From G965267335 sp965267335 (lineage in GTDB: Bacteria; Bacteroidota; Bacteroidia; Cytophagales; JAAEPT01): a stretch of DNA of 64,000 nucleotides. The position numbers and the translations under genes were made by a program. How positions within the stretch are numbered: position 1 is the stretch's first letter; each line of letters begins with the position of its first letter. The stretch lies in the NCBI GenBank assembly GCA_965267335.1, contig OZ253953.1:2480001-2544000 (forward strand), written 5' to 3'. The notes under the pieces were generated by a model that did no database searches, had not been told where the DNA came from, and saw only the letters and a list, made by a program, of their open reading frames with translations. Below are positions 17,087 to 25,339 of the stretch, piece by piece.

Positions 17087-18211
17087 ATGAAGTTTCCAAG
17101 TCCAATGAATTCGAATCCCGGTCAGCAATTTTTACTTGTCCTTTGCTTAATTCTGTTATCATTACCATTACGTGCTCAATCCGACAGCACCAGTAATGAA
17201 CAGCCGGAACTCAGCATAACCGGATTTGTAGATGCCTACTATGCGTATGATTTTAATAAACCGGATTTGGCTGTTCGTCAACCTTATTTTTTCAATCACA
17301 ACCGGCACAATGAGTTTAACTTGAATATGGCTTTGTTGAGATTAGGAGTCACTCATTCCAAATACAGAGCCAATGTAGCACTTCAAAGCGGTACCTATGC
17401 TGCAGATAATTATGCGAGCGAAGCTCAGGTGTTTCAGTCTGTTTTTGAGGCCAATGTTGGTGTCTCACTTAGTTGTAACGATAATCTATGGCTGGATGCA
17501 GGTTTGTTCCCCTCTCATTTAGGCTTTGAGAGTGCCATATCAATGGACAACTGGACACTCACCCGTTCGTTAGTAGCTGAGAATTCACCTTATTTCCTCA
17601 CGGGGGCAAAGCTAACCTATGAACCTAATGATCAGTGGACCATTACCGGAATTATTACCAATGGTTGGCAGCGCATTCAAAGGGTTCAGGAAAACTCCAT
17701 GCTGTCCTACGGAACACAAGTGACTTATCAGCCATCGGGGAGGACGACAATCAACTGGAGTACCTTCATAGGAACGGATGATCCGGATAGCACCAGAAGG
17801 GTACGGTACTTTAGCAACCTATACGCTCAACTTCAACTAAGTGATCGCTTCGGTGTGGTTGCAGCTTTCGATGCAGGGTCGCAACAAAGGGTGAAAGGAA
17901 GTGCTGTCTATGATGGTTGGTTTGGCACAGCTTTGATCGCGCAGTATGTGATTTCAGATAAGTTTAAGACAGCCGTTCGGTTTGAGAATTTTTGGGATGA
18001 AACAAGTATTATCGTTCCGACTAATACAGCTAATGGTTTCAAGGTAAATGGAACTTCCATGAACTTGGATTATATACGAAGTGAGAACGTAATGATCAGG
18101 CTGGAAGGACGTTGGTTTAACAGTGTCGATAATATTTTTGTTTCAGGAAAAGGGACCAGCAGCGATAACCTTTTTATTGCCTCTTCGGTGGCTGTGAAGT
18201 TTGGGAGATAG
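17087..18211 (+). CDS. Outer-membrane porin (BBP2/OmpL-like)
   Basis: 374 residues. A signal peptide ends near LRAQSDS (about residue 32). The following ISITGFVDAYYAYDFNKP-type start (LSITGFVDAYYAYDF here), the NLNMALLRLG strand and the C-terminal strand LFIASSVAVKFGR match the putative beta-barrel porin-2 family, which resembles OmpL. It probably forms a diffusion channel in the outer membrane; the substrate is unknown. The start is an ATG 8 bp after the T9SS gene, with a second possible start at 17105 (MNSNPG). Confidence 0.8.
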   Translation: MKFPSPMNSNPGQQFLLVLCLILLSLPLRAQSDSTSNEQPELSITGFVDAYYAYDFNKPDLAVRQPYFFNHNRHNEFNLNMALLRLGVTHSKYRANVALQSGTYAADNYASEAQVFQSVFEANVGVSLSCNDNLWLDAGLFPSHLGFESAISMDNWTLTRSLVAENSPYFLTGAKLTYEPNDQWTITGIITNGWQRIQRVQENSMLSYGTQVTYQPSGRTTINWSTFIGTDDPDSTRRVRYFSNLYAQLQLSDRFGVVAAFDAGSQQRVKGSAVYDGWFGTALIAQYVISDKFKTAVRFENFWDETSIIVPTNTANGFKVNGTSMNLDYIRSENVMIRLEGRWFNSVDNIFVSGKGTSSDNLFIASSVAVKFGR

Positions 18212-18319
18212 TCAGTTCTTCTAGGAAGAAAAGTTGCTTTATTTTTACCCGTCTTCCAGAAGGAATTCGTTCAAAAATTCAGTATTCAAAACACCATTTT
18301 TTTACAGGAAATTGTGTGA

Positions 18320-18675
18320 AGTAGAACTGTCAAAATACACAAGAAATTAGTTGAGAAAATTGCTAAAATTATCAACGATGAACTTGTGATTTCAGACATG
18401 GAAATTGGAGTCAACCTGGTCGGTGATCTTTACTTTTTAGGCTACGGAAAATCCGTGACTTATGAGCGCAATATCACTCTTAAATTTTAGATTTAAGTAC
18501 CGGACTTGCAGGATAAATTCTTCAAAAATTCTCACCTTATAATGTTAAGCTGATGGCAGTAGGGGGCTTTGATAAGTACAATAGTTAAAGTCTTGAGGAG
18601 TTTGTTTCTGAGAGTAACCAATCGCAATATTCGAATTTTTGTCACCTATTGTATGATGCGCTTTCAATTCGTTAA
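18320..18675 (+). pseudogene. Decayed DUF4180 gene
   Basis: Read through its defects this stretch gives a DUF4180-like protein. The first part, up to 18489, reads KIHKKLVEKIAKIINDELV, then VNLVGDLYFLGYGK and YERNITLKF. After a frameshift near 18489-18493 the text continues DLSTGLAG, a TAA stop, ILQKFSPYNVKLMAVGGFDK, another TAA, then SLEEFVSESNQ and HLLYDAL. In living members the two stops are Glu and Lys or Glu (GAA or AAA changed to TAA). The order FDL-TGLAG-E-ILQKF-Y-VKL-VG-F-Y-S-SL-F-ESN is the family's signature, recalled from memory. The original start codon is not clear. Confidence 0.7.
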
Positions 18676-18889
18676 TGAAGAATTTTCTCCCGCGGGAAAG
18701 TGTTTTTTTAACCAAATATTTATACTAATATTTTTAGTATTGTAAAAAATAATAGTCTGTTAATCAATATATTTAAATCTGTATTATTAAATATTTAATT
18801 TAAATAATGGAATTACAAGCTCAATAAATCACTTTGATTTGATAACTGAGCAATTTAATGTTTAAAATTTAAGATTTGACTTTAATATT

Positions 18890-21133
18890 TCACCTCAGTA
18901 TCTGCACCCATCCCTTGTGTACGGCTTTGCCTTCGAGGTGTTCGAGGTAGAAAAAATACAATCCTTCATTCAGTCCTTCTCCGTCCCAACTGTTGTCGTA
19001 AGCTGGATGAAAATAGGATCGTTTTCCATGTCGATTGTATACGGTCAGGCTCCACTTGTTGGGGTGTAATTCTATGACGTGAAAGCGGTCATTTATGCCA
19101 TCACCGTTGGGGGTAAAAACATTGGGTACAACGATGTATGTTGAGCAGTCCAGATCAACACTATCTCGTGAAGTGCAGCCATTGGAATCTGTGACTTCTA
19201 CCCAGTAAGAATGATTCTGATCGGTAGTGATAAAATCGGAGGTTTCACCGGTGTTCCAGAGGTAGGAAACGAAGCCGGGAGTAGCGTATAAATCGACCAT
19301 TGAATCGGTACAAAAGACATCGGGATTTTGCTCATGGGTAATGTCATGAATAGGTAGTTCATACCGGGTCACATCAACCGTATCACTTGTTTCACAGCCA
19401 TTGGAATTTTTGACTTCGACCCAGTAGGTTCCGGAGGCATTAGCCTGGATATTGTCACTGGTAGATCCGGTGTTCCATAGGAACTCAACAAAGCCCGTAT
19501 CGGTACGAACAATAAGCTCTTCGGAAATACAAGAAGCAGTGTCGTCATAAAGTAATGGTTCGTGAATTGGTGGGTACCAAATGATTTCTACGGTATCGCG
19601 AATGACGCATACACCCTTTACTGTTTCAACGAAGTATGTGCCTGAGTCAATCACAGTAATCGTAGATGTGGTATCACCTGTGCTCCAGAGATAGGAGTCT
19701 TTACCACCACCGGCATTGAGGGTTACCGTATCTGCTACGCAGAAGTACCTTTCTTCACCCAGTTCTATTGAGGAGGCAAAATTGGAAAAATAGCCATAGC
19801 GAAAACCTACGCTGGTTGACTCACCGTTCATAACCCCAAGGTGAAAGTCTGCCGAATCATTTTTGAGAATATAAACGCTGTCAGGTACAATTTCTGAGGT
19901 GTTCAGAATTACCCCAGCATACAGCCATTCATTATTGGTGCCCGGTATTACCTCAAAATCACTTGCATTAATGATGTTGGTCGTGCCATTTAATTCAAAG
20001 AATGATTCGTAGCCATTTTCGATTATAATATTGAGTTTGAAGCTTTCCGGAGTTTCACGTACAAAGCTCACCTGTGGGGATCCTGTGCATTCTCCAATGG
20101 ATGGAATTAAAGCGCCCCCTAGTTCACGTCCAAAGCCCGTAACATGGAAAACATAAACAGGGTTGGAGGCAAAAATATGGCTTATGTCATTAAACGGCCT
20201 GTACTCATAGGTTTGTCCTTTGTTGATGGTGGTAATAGGTGTGTTGCTACCATCAATAAATATCTCTGTGTTGTCCTCGGTGGCCACGATATATGCGCGG
20301 TCAGAATGATAGGGACCTGATGATTTTATCAAGGCATATTCCTGGCCCACCAGTTCGATGGGAACTATCTGATCTCCGGCAAGGTCATAGGCATTGCTTT
20401 CAAAAATAGAATCGTCCTTTAGGGTTATTGCAATTGGTTTGTCGGACTGTATTAAAGAACCTCCAAGGTGCCTGTCAGCACCATTATAAAAAGCTCTTAT
20501 AGAGTACACCTGTCCGCGGTCAAGGTAAATGGTGTCTGGTTGATTGGCGGGAACTCCCAGCCCTTCATCGGTCAGTGTAAATATCACCTGGGTGCTATCT
20601 TCTGTCGCAACGATATCAATAGATGACCAGGCATCAATTCCCGGGTAATTGAACCAATGGGATTGGAATGGTGTGTAAAATGTTGTTCCGAGTGCGTTTC
20701 GTCCCTTAAGGACAAATAAATCTGAGTTAACCACACCCCATACCGGACTGGTGCCTAATACTTCATAATAGGCAGAAACATTATTTGTGGCTTCCAGATA
20801 GACTCCGTAGTTCAGAATGGTGTTCGGTGGTTGCGCTTCCAGTGAATCTAAATAGTTGGTGAACTCATACGAACGTTGACTGTTCGGTGGAATGGTGTCA
20901 ATAATAGGAGTGAAGTCTGGGTTTGCGGGGACACTAATGGTAATTGTGCTTGTGTCATTAAGGGTTGATACTCGCAGGTATGTAGGTCTGTCTCCATGCT
21001 GGCTGGTTACTTCAGGAACGGCAAACCAGAATGAAGTGTCAACTTGTGCTGTGGCAAAGTTTGCTTTCAGTAAAAAAGTTACTGAAAGGGTGAGGAGTAG
21101 TTTATTTGCAGCTGAAAACACAATCCTAGTCAC
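18890..21133 (-). CDS. IgGFc-binding-like secreted protein with gliding-motility type B tail
   Basis: 747 residues from a GTG overlapping the small upstream gene by 8 bp. A signal peptide ends near ATAQVDTS (residue 30). Residues 30-400 look like the IgGFc-binding N-terminal domain (FWFAVPEV, VVATEDNTEIFIDG, GGALIPS). Three Ig-like repeats follow, each with a SYLWSTGDTTSTIT-type strand, a GTY(F/W)VEV turn and a Cys pair. The C-terminus VPNVFTPNGDGINDRF to KGWVQILR is a gliding-motility-associated type B CTD, which keeps T9SS cargo attached to, or released from, the surface by a route separate from type A. It is likely a surface adhesin. About 90 bp of AT-rich DNA lies beyond its end. Confidence 0.9.
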   Translation of the reverse strand: MTRIVFSAANKLLLTLSVTFLLKANFATAQVDTSFWFAVPEVTSQHGDRPTYLRVSTLNDTSTITISVPANPDFTPIIDTIPPNSQRSYEFTNYLDSLEAQPPNTILNYGVYLEATNNVSAYYEVLGTSPVWGVVNSDLFVLKGRNALGTTFYTPFQSHWFNYPGIDAWSSIDIVATEDSTQVIFTLTDEGLGVPANQPDTIYLDRGQVYSIRAFYNGADRHLGGSLIQSDKPIAITLKDDSIFESNAYDLAGDQIVPIELVGQEYALIKSSGPYHSDRAYIVATEDNTEIFIDGSNTPITTINKGQTYEYRPFNDISHIFASNPVYVFHVTGFGRELGGALIPSIGECTGSPQVSFVRETPESFKLNIIIENGYESFFELNGTTNIINASDFEVIPGTNNEWLYAGVILNTSEIVPDSVYILKNDSADFHLGVMNGESTSVGFRYGYFSNFASSIELGEERYFCVADTVTLNAGGGKDSYLWSTGDTTSTITVIDSGTYFVETVKGVCVIRDTVEIIWYPPIHEPLLYDDTASCISEELIVRTDTGFVEFLWNTGSTSDNIQANASGTYWVEVKNSNGCETSDTVDVTRYELPIHDITHEQNPDVFCTDSMVDLYATPGFVSYLWNTGETSDFITTDQNHSYWVEVTDSNGCTSRDSVDLDCSTYIVVPNVFTPNGDGINDRFHVIELHPNKWSLTVYNRHGKRSYFHPAYDNSWDGEGLNEGLYFFYLEHLEGKAVHKGWVQILR

Positions 21134-21287
21134 AATCCAGTTTAGGACAATCTGTAGGGTGTTTCTTTCTTTTTTTAGCTAGTTTCTTTTTGCGTTGGTC
21201 CACTCTACGGTTAGCAGACATGGATTTTGTGCATGACTCTGCGGCAATAACAGTTACTAATGCAAAGAGTATGTATTTGAGTTTCAT
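21126..21287 (-). CDS. Small lysine-rich exported or lipoprotein-like protein
   Basis: 53 residues from ATG at 21287 to TAG at 21126-21128. The N-terminus MKLKYILFALVTVIAAESC looks like a signal peptide, possibly a lipoprotein signal with the Cys at residue 19, although AES before the Cys is a weak lipobox. The rest is strongly basic, with RRVDQRKKKLAKKRKKH, and ends in a DCPKLDCD tail with two further Cys. Its stop region overlaps the GTG start of the IgGFc-like gene by 8 bp, which suggests coupled translation. I recognise no family. A real gene is supported by the signal-peptide pattern and the overlap. Confidence 0.6.
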   Translation of the reverse strand: MKLKYILFALVTVIAAESCTKSMSANRRVDQRKKKLAKKRKKHPTDCPKLDCD

Positions 21288-21529
21288 CTTTGTAAGATAG
21301 CTAAATCTTTATTTACAATTAACCGGTGATTATTAATTATCGTTCATTACTGATTTTTACAAAGCGATAATAAGAGCTTGTTTATTTACGGTCAAGGCTA
21401 ATTTACCAAATTTCTCCCACTCTAATTGAATGGATAAACTAAAACTGGAAATCACAATACATATCAGTATTTTTGATAATTCATTTAGGTGTGCTCAATA
21501 TTTGTTGAGTTGCAAGCGTTGTTGATCAG

Positions 21530-22063
21530 ATGAAGTCGTTGAAAAGAAACTTATTCGTTTTTCTTGGGGTGTTGGTGCTGGTATTTAGTATGCTTCCATT
21601 GCTTTTGCCTTCGGGTTTTGCTGTTGAGAAGAGTAAGGTAATGGCTTGTAAAAGGGAAGAGGTTTATAAAGTCGTATCCGACTTCCGAACCTGGAAGAGT
21701 TGGGGGTATTGGTGTAACTGGGATGCTTATGCCGAATGGGTAGTTACCCCCAAGGTCAGAGGTTGGAGTAGTAATGATAAGCGTGTCAGTGTAGGGAATA
21801 TGTTTGTTCAGCGACAGCAGTATCCCGAATTTCTGGAGTGGCGAGTTAATTTACCGAAAGATAAACTACTTTGGCGACCTAGAGTTTCTTTTGATCAGCT
21901 TGGGGACTCCGTGCGGGTTACTTTTTCTCTTAACGATGAGTTTAGTTACTTTGGTAGACTGAGATATTTGTTTTACGATTTCGAAACTGAAGTTGGCAAT
22001 GGTTTTGATAACAGCCTCCATCACTTGTCTGTGTATATGGGGGATTCCTCTCTGGTGGACTAA
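21530..22063 (+). CDS. Membrane-anchored SRPBCC (polyketide cyclase-like) protein
   Basis: 177 residues. One hydrophobic segment at residues 8-30 serves as an anchor or signal peptide. The remainder begins KVMACKREEVYKVVSDFRTWKSW, here cut as KREEVYKVVSDF and RTWKSWGYW, the start of the START/SRPBCC fold seen in many Bacteroidota proteins. Several Trp residues line the presumed ligand cavity. Members bind hydrophobic ligands; the ligand here is unknown. The gene stands alone between AT-rich spacers. Confidence 0.7.
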   Translation: MKSLKRNLFVFLGVLVLVFSMLPLLLPSGFAVEKSKVMACKREEVYKVVSDFRTWKSWGYWCNWDAYAEWVVTPKVRGWSSNDKRVSVGNMFVQRQQYPEFLEWRVNLPKDKLLWRPRVSFDQLGDSVRVTFSLNDEFSYFGRLRYLFYDFETEVGNGFDNSLHHLSVYMGDSSLVD

Positions 22064-22144
22064 GTCTACATTTCTCTAATTTATATTCATTTCCGGTTAT
22101 TCACACTAAAATAATTAGTATTGTTAATTAATTGACTATCAGTC

Positions 22145-22202
22145 ATTAGTAAATTATTTACTAATTATTTTAGTTAATATATTTGTTTACTAATATTTTT
22201 AG
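22145..22202. promoter_or_regulatory. AT-rich palindromes upstream of the XRE-S24 cluster, possible operator
   Basis: ATTAGTAAAT (22145-22154) and ATTTACTAAT (22156-22165) are a perfect 10-bp inverted repeat with a one-base spacer. A second TACTAATATTTTTAG lies at 22188-22202 and is identical to 18723-18737. The position, 58 bp before the first gene of the cluster that encodes an HTH regulator, suits an autoregulatory operator. Protein binding is inferred only. Confidence 0.4.
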
Positions 22203-22259
22203 CTAAATTTGGTGTTATAATTACTAATGAATTTAGTTATCAACTTAAATGAATGTACT

Positions 22260-22493
22260 ATGAGTCAATTAGCTTTTCAGGAATGCAACCTTAGAATAAT
22301 GATGAGAAGGAAAATGGATGAAAGAAAAAGATTTAAAGTAAAATTTTTTCTGGAAAGTAAAGAGGATGGTAGTCGCTTTAAAGGGTCTATTACCTTTCAG
22401 CAAAAACCGAGACTTAGTAATGTGGTTCAGTTCATTTACCGAGAGCTAAATTTATCCAACACTGAAGGAACAACAGTTTCCATGTTAAACTAA
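22260..22493 (+). CDS. Small hypothetical protein
   Basis: 77 residues from the ATG at 22260 (MSQLAFQ); an in-frame ATG at 22227 would add 11 residues and is less likely because it falls close to the palindromes. The protein is basic in the first half (MMRRKMDERKRFKVKFF) and has no known motif. It precedes the four-helix-bundle gene by 11 bp and is probably co-transcribed with it and the regulator. Function unknown. Confidence 0.5.
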   Translation: MSQLAFQECNLRIMMRRKMDERKRFKVKFFLESKEDGSRFKGSITFQQKPRLSNVVQFIYRELNLSNTEGTTVSMLN

Positions 22494-22504
22494 AATGTAA
22501 GTCC

Positions 22505-22936
22505 ATGCAAAACCTAACAGTTTATAAAGATTCCATAGGGCAAGGCTTTGCGCTGAAGTCTACTGTGAAAACCCTTGCAGATATCAACGGATTTAATCTT
22601 GCGCATAAACTTGGTATTCATGTTTATCAACTGGCTAAATTAATTCCTTCTGGTGATCGTTTGGGAGTATCTTCCAAGCTAAAACGAACAAGTAGCTCGA
22701 TATCAGCAGAGTTTTCTGAGCAGATTGATACTAATGACACCGATGTGATTTTTACAAAACGAGCTAAGCGAATTAATATGCAGTTGAAGGAAATGAAGTC
22801 TCTATTGTTGCTGGCACATCAGTCAGGTTATATAGAGAATAGTGTGTATCTTCAGCTTTTGAAAGGTTATCAAAAACTTGCTTTACAATTCCATGAAAGA
22901 CATAAGAGTGAGATAACCAGAACATTGTTTGACTAA
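22505..22936 (+). CDS. Four-helix-bundle protein (23S rRNA-intervening-sequence family)
   Basis: 143 residues, almost wholly helical. The pattern FNLAHKLGIHVYQLAKLIP then GDRLGVSSKLKRTSSSISAEF follows the S23/IVP four-helix-bundle family, in which the second helix normally reads LxxQLRRAAxSVxxNIAEG. The usual last acidic/Gly tip is replaced here by FSEQID. Such proteins occur inside 23S rRNA insertions and as free genes with an unknown job. It lies 13 bp before the XRE-S24 gene. Confidence 0.7.
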   Translation: MQNLTVYKDSIGQGFALKSTVKTLADINGFNLAHKLGIHVYQLAKLIPSGDRLGVSSKLKRTSSSISAEFSEQIDTNDTDVIFTKRAKRINMQLKEMKSLLLLAHQSGYIENSVYLQLLKGYQKLALQFHERHKSEITRTLFD

Positions 22937-22949
22937 ACAACCCTTTAGT

Positions 22950-23741
22950 ATGAGTTTGATAAGTTTAAATCTTAAATTTCTTAGAAAAAAGTTCGGTTAC
23001 ACCCAAGAGACTTTTTCTGAAAAAATAGGAGTAAACAGGCCCGCTGTAGGTGCTTATGAAGAGGGACGGGCAGAGCCAAAGTTAGCTACTTTGCAGACTA
23101 TTGCGGATACTTTTGGACTTTCTGTAGATGCTCTGATCAATAAAGATTTGGGTAAGCTCAGTGATAAAGAGTTTGAGAATATACAGCCCGATGTTACCGG
23201 TGCTAAAATGCGTGTCCTATCCATTACTATGGATAAGGAGGACAACGAGAATATAGAACTTGTTCAACAAAAGGCTTCTGCAGGCTATACTAATGGCTAT
23301 GCAGATCCTGAATATATAGAGGAATTGCCGAAGCTTTACCTACCTATGCTAGGCGGAGGCACTCATCGCGGTTTCGAAATAAAGGGAGATTCTATGCTCC
23401 CTTTGAAGCCGGGTACTGTAGTGGTAGGTAGTTATGTCGAGAACTGGCATGATATTAAGGATGGCCGTACCTATGTTCTTGTTACAGAAAGCGAGGGGGT
23501 AGTGTACAAAAGGGTGTTCAATCACATCTACGAGAAAGGAACAATCACTTTGAAGTCCGATAATACAATCTATGAACCATACGATATCGCTCTTGAGGAT
23601 TTACTGGAGGTGTGGGAGGCAAAGATGTACATCAGTAATGAATTCCCCGATGCTGAAATCGATATGAACGTCAATGAACTGGCCAAAACAGTTCTGGAAT
23701 TACAAAAGGAGGTACTAAACCTCAAAAAAAATAGTGATTGA
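22950..23741 (+). CDS. XRE-family regulator with S24 (LexA-like) peptidase domain
   Basis: 263 residues from ATG 22950; a TTG at 22929 inside the previous gene is less likely. The N-terminal HTH (residues 8-62) reads LKFLRKKFGYTQETFSEKIG then VNRPAVGAYEEGRAEPKL. A linker leads to KASAGY, the likely self-cleavage Ala-Gly site, then EIKGDSMLPLKPG with the catalytic Ser, and VVYKRVF with the catalytic Lys. The protein should bind DNA as a dimer and may inactivate itself under RecA-type stress, though many members in this phylum act without cleavage. The palindromes at 22145-22202 are its likely targets. The C-terminus is a short coiled coil. Confidence 0.85.
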   Translation: MSLISLNLKFLRKKFGYTQETFSEKIGVNRPAVGAYEEGRAEPKLATLQTIADTFGLSVDALINKDLGKLSDKEFENIQPDVTGAKMRVLSITMDKEDNENIELVQQKASAGYTNGYADPEYIEELPKLYLPMLGGGTHRGFEIKGDSMLPLKPGTVVVGSYVENWHDIKDGRTYVLVTESEGVVYKRVFNHIYEKGTITLKSDNTIYEPYDIALEDLLEVWEAKMYISNEFPDAEIDMNVNELAKTVLELQKEVLNLKKNSD

Positions 23742-24082
23742 TGAAAGCTATCCATGATCATGTGTCTGGATTATCTCCAAAACTAGAGGAATTAACAGAT
23801 TACGTACGATACATGATTATTAGTGCCATACCCGGTGTTTGTGAGTCAGTCCAATACAATGTACCTTTCTATTATTATAATGGCCCTTTTTGTTATGTGA
23901 ATATTGGTGAGGATAGAGTTTCGGTGGTCTTCAATAAATCTGAATTATTAGAAGATAAAAATAGGGTACTTGAAATGAATGAGTTAGGGGGCAAGTCATT
24001 AGTTTTAAATCGTATAGATCAGTATGATAAAAAATTATTATTAGACCTTCTTATTGAAGCTGTTCAGCTTAATGAATCCTAG
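23741..24082 (+). CDS. DUF1801 domain protein
   Basis: 113 residues starting at ATG 23741, overlapping the stop codon of the XRE-S24 gene by one base (TGATG). The segment YMIISAIPGVCESVQYNVPF followed by YYYNGPFCYVNIG is the hallmark of DUF1801/YdhG, a small iron-chaperone frataxin-like fold in structure though with no proven role. The overlap indicates it is the last gene of the cluster 22260-24082. A second DUF1801 domain occurs in the window, in the YdeI-like protein at 14989. Confidence 0.8.
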   Translation: MKAIHDHVSGLSPKLEELTDYVRYMIISAIPGVCESVQYNVPFYYYNGPFCYVNIGEDRVSVVFNKSELLEDKNRVLEMNELGGKSLVLNRIDQYDKKLLLDLLIEAVQLNES

Positions 24083-24241
24083 TTCATAGAAGAATTTCCT
24101 CAGTTGATCCCCCTAAAAGACTTATTGAACGATTCCCTAGTTACATAGGTAATTATCTTACGTATATAGATGTAAGAAATAAGAAAAACTTTTATTTTCT
24201 GTATGCGTATTATCTTTTAGTCATAAAGCCATTCTGTAATA

Positions 24242-25339
24242 ATGTTACTTAGTAGAGCAAGAATATTTTTAGGAAGAGGGCTGTTGTTTTGTCTTTTTAT
24301 TGTAAGTCAAACTTATGCAGCGCCCCCTACAACTTTTACATCTAATGGTAGTGGAGGTGGAGATTGGGTAAATAATTCCTCTTGGACCGGCTCACCCGGT
24401 TTAGGATGCGCTACAACGGGTAACGATACCTATGATATCCAATTCGGTGATAGTATCTACACAAACTGTGCAACACTTTCTTTTGGAGGAAGTGTTACTC
24501 TTATTATCCGGAATGGCGGAGTGTTGTACATAGGAGGGTCAGGAGGGATCACAGGAAGTGTTGATTTGACCATTGAAACGGGTGGGAAGCTTTATGTTGT
24601 GGGTGATTTAAACCTAGGGGGTTCATCCGTTGTTGATAATGATGGCGAGATGAGTGTAGGCGGGGATATTACGGGGCCAGGTAAAACTTTTGATTGCGAT
24701 GGTACGAATGGGACAGGTGTAATTTCTATTTCAGGATCCGGGTGTTCCGCTTGTACTGCTGGGACAGGCACTACGTGTAACGAGAATACCAGTCCCTTAC
24801 CAGTACAATTACTGAACTTTGATGTGAATTTGCATGAATCAGAGGGATTTTTGTTCAATTGGGCTACAGTTGAAGAAATCAATAATGACATTTTCTCGAT
24901 AGAACATAGTTCCGATGGGAAGAATTTTAAAGGAATTGCGGAAATTGAAGGGGCTGGAAATAGCTCTGAAATAATTAATTACACTCATCATTATCCTCAA
25001 AATGTGTATGGACAGTCTTATTTCAGATTAAAGCAAATAGATTTTGATGGTAGTTATACTTACAGTGAGGTAGTGGCAGTGAACCGTCAAATGCCTGAAA
25101 TAGTCGTTTATCCCAATCCTTCTGAGGGAGTTTTTGAAATATTATCTGAACAACTTGATGGTGATGTTACGATTTCGTTACATGATGCAAGTGGGACTGA
25201 GGTTTATAATGTGAATGAAAGCTTTGATCATATAACTAAGTTTGAAGTGGATTTACAGCACCAAGTAAGAGCAGGCGCTTACTGGTTACAAGTTGTGACT
25301 TCCGACCGAATATTAACGGAGCGACTTATTATTTACTAG
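24242..25339 (+). CDS. T9SS type A surface protein with glycine-rich beta-solenoid region
   Basis: 365 residues. The signal peptide is RARIFLGRGLLFCLFIVSQ, cut near YAAPPTT. Residues 30-180 are Gly, Ser and Thr rich and look like a short beta-solenoid (GGVLYIGGSGGITGS). Residues 185-285 form an Fn3-like module ending FRLKQIDFDG, a common partner of T9SS tails. The C-terminus VVYPNPSEGVFEI to LTERLIIY is the type A CTD. The protein is expected to be exported and attached at the cell surface. Its last 27 bp overlap the end of the convergent menE gene. Confidence 0.85.
   Translation: MLLSRARIFLGRGLLFCLFIVSQTYAAPPTTFTSNGSGGGDWVNNSSWTGSPGLGCATTGNDTYDIQFGDSIYTNCATLSFGGSVTLIIRNGGVLYIGGSGGITGSVDLTIETGGKLYVVGDLNLGGSSVVDNDGEMSVGGDITGPGKTFDCDGTNGTGVISISGSGCSACTAGTGTTCNENTSPLPVQLLNFDVNLHESEGFLFNWATVEEINNDIFSIEHSSDGKNFKGIAEIEGAGNSSEIINYTHHYPQNVYGQSYFRLKQIDFDGSYTYSEVVAVNRQMPEIVVYPNPSEGVFEILSEQLDGDVTISLHDASGTEVYNVNESFDHITKFEVDLQHQVRAGAYWLQVVTSDRILTERLIIY

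Noticed and set aside
22929..22949. Upstream TTG start for the XRE-S24 regulator
   Set aside because: It lies inside the previous gene; the ATG at 22950 gives the usual N-terminus of the HTH family.
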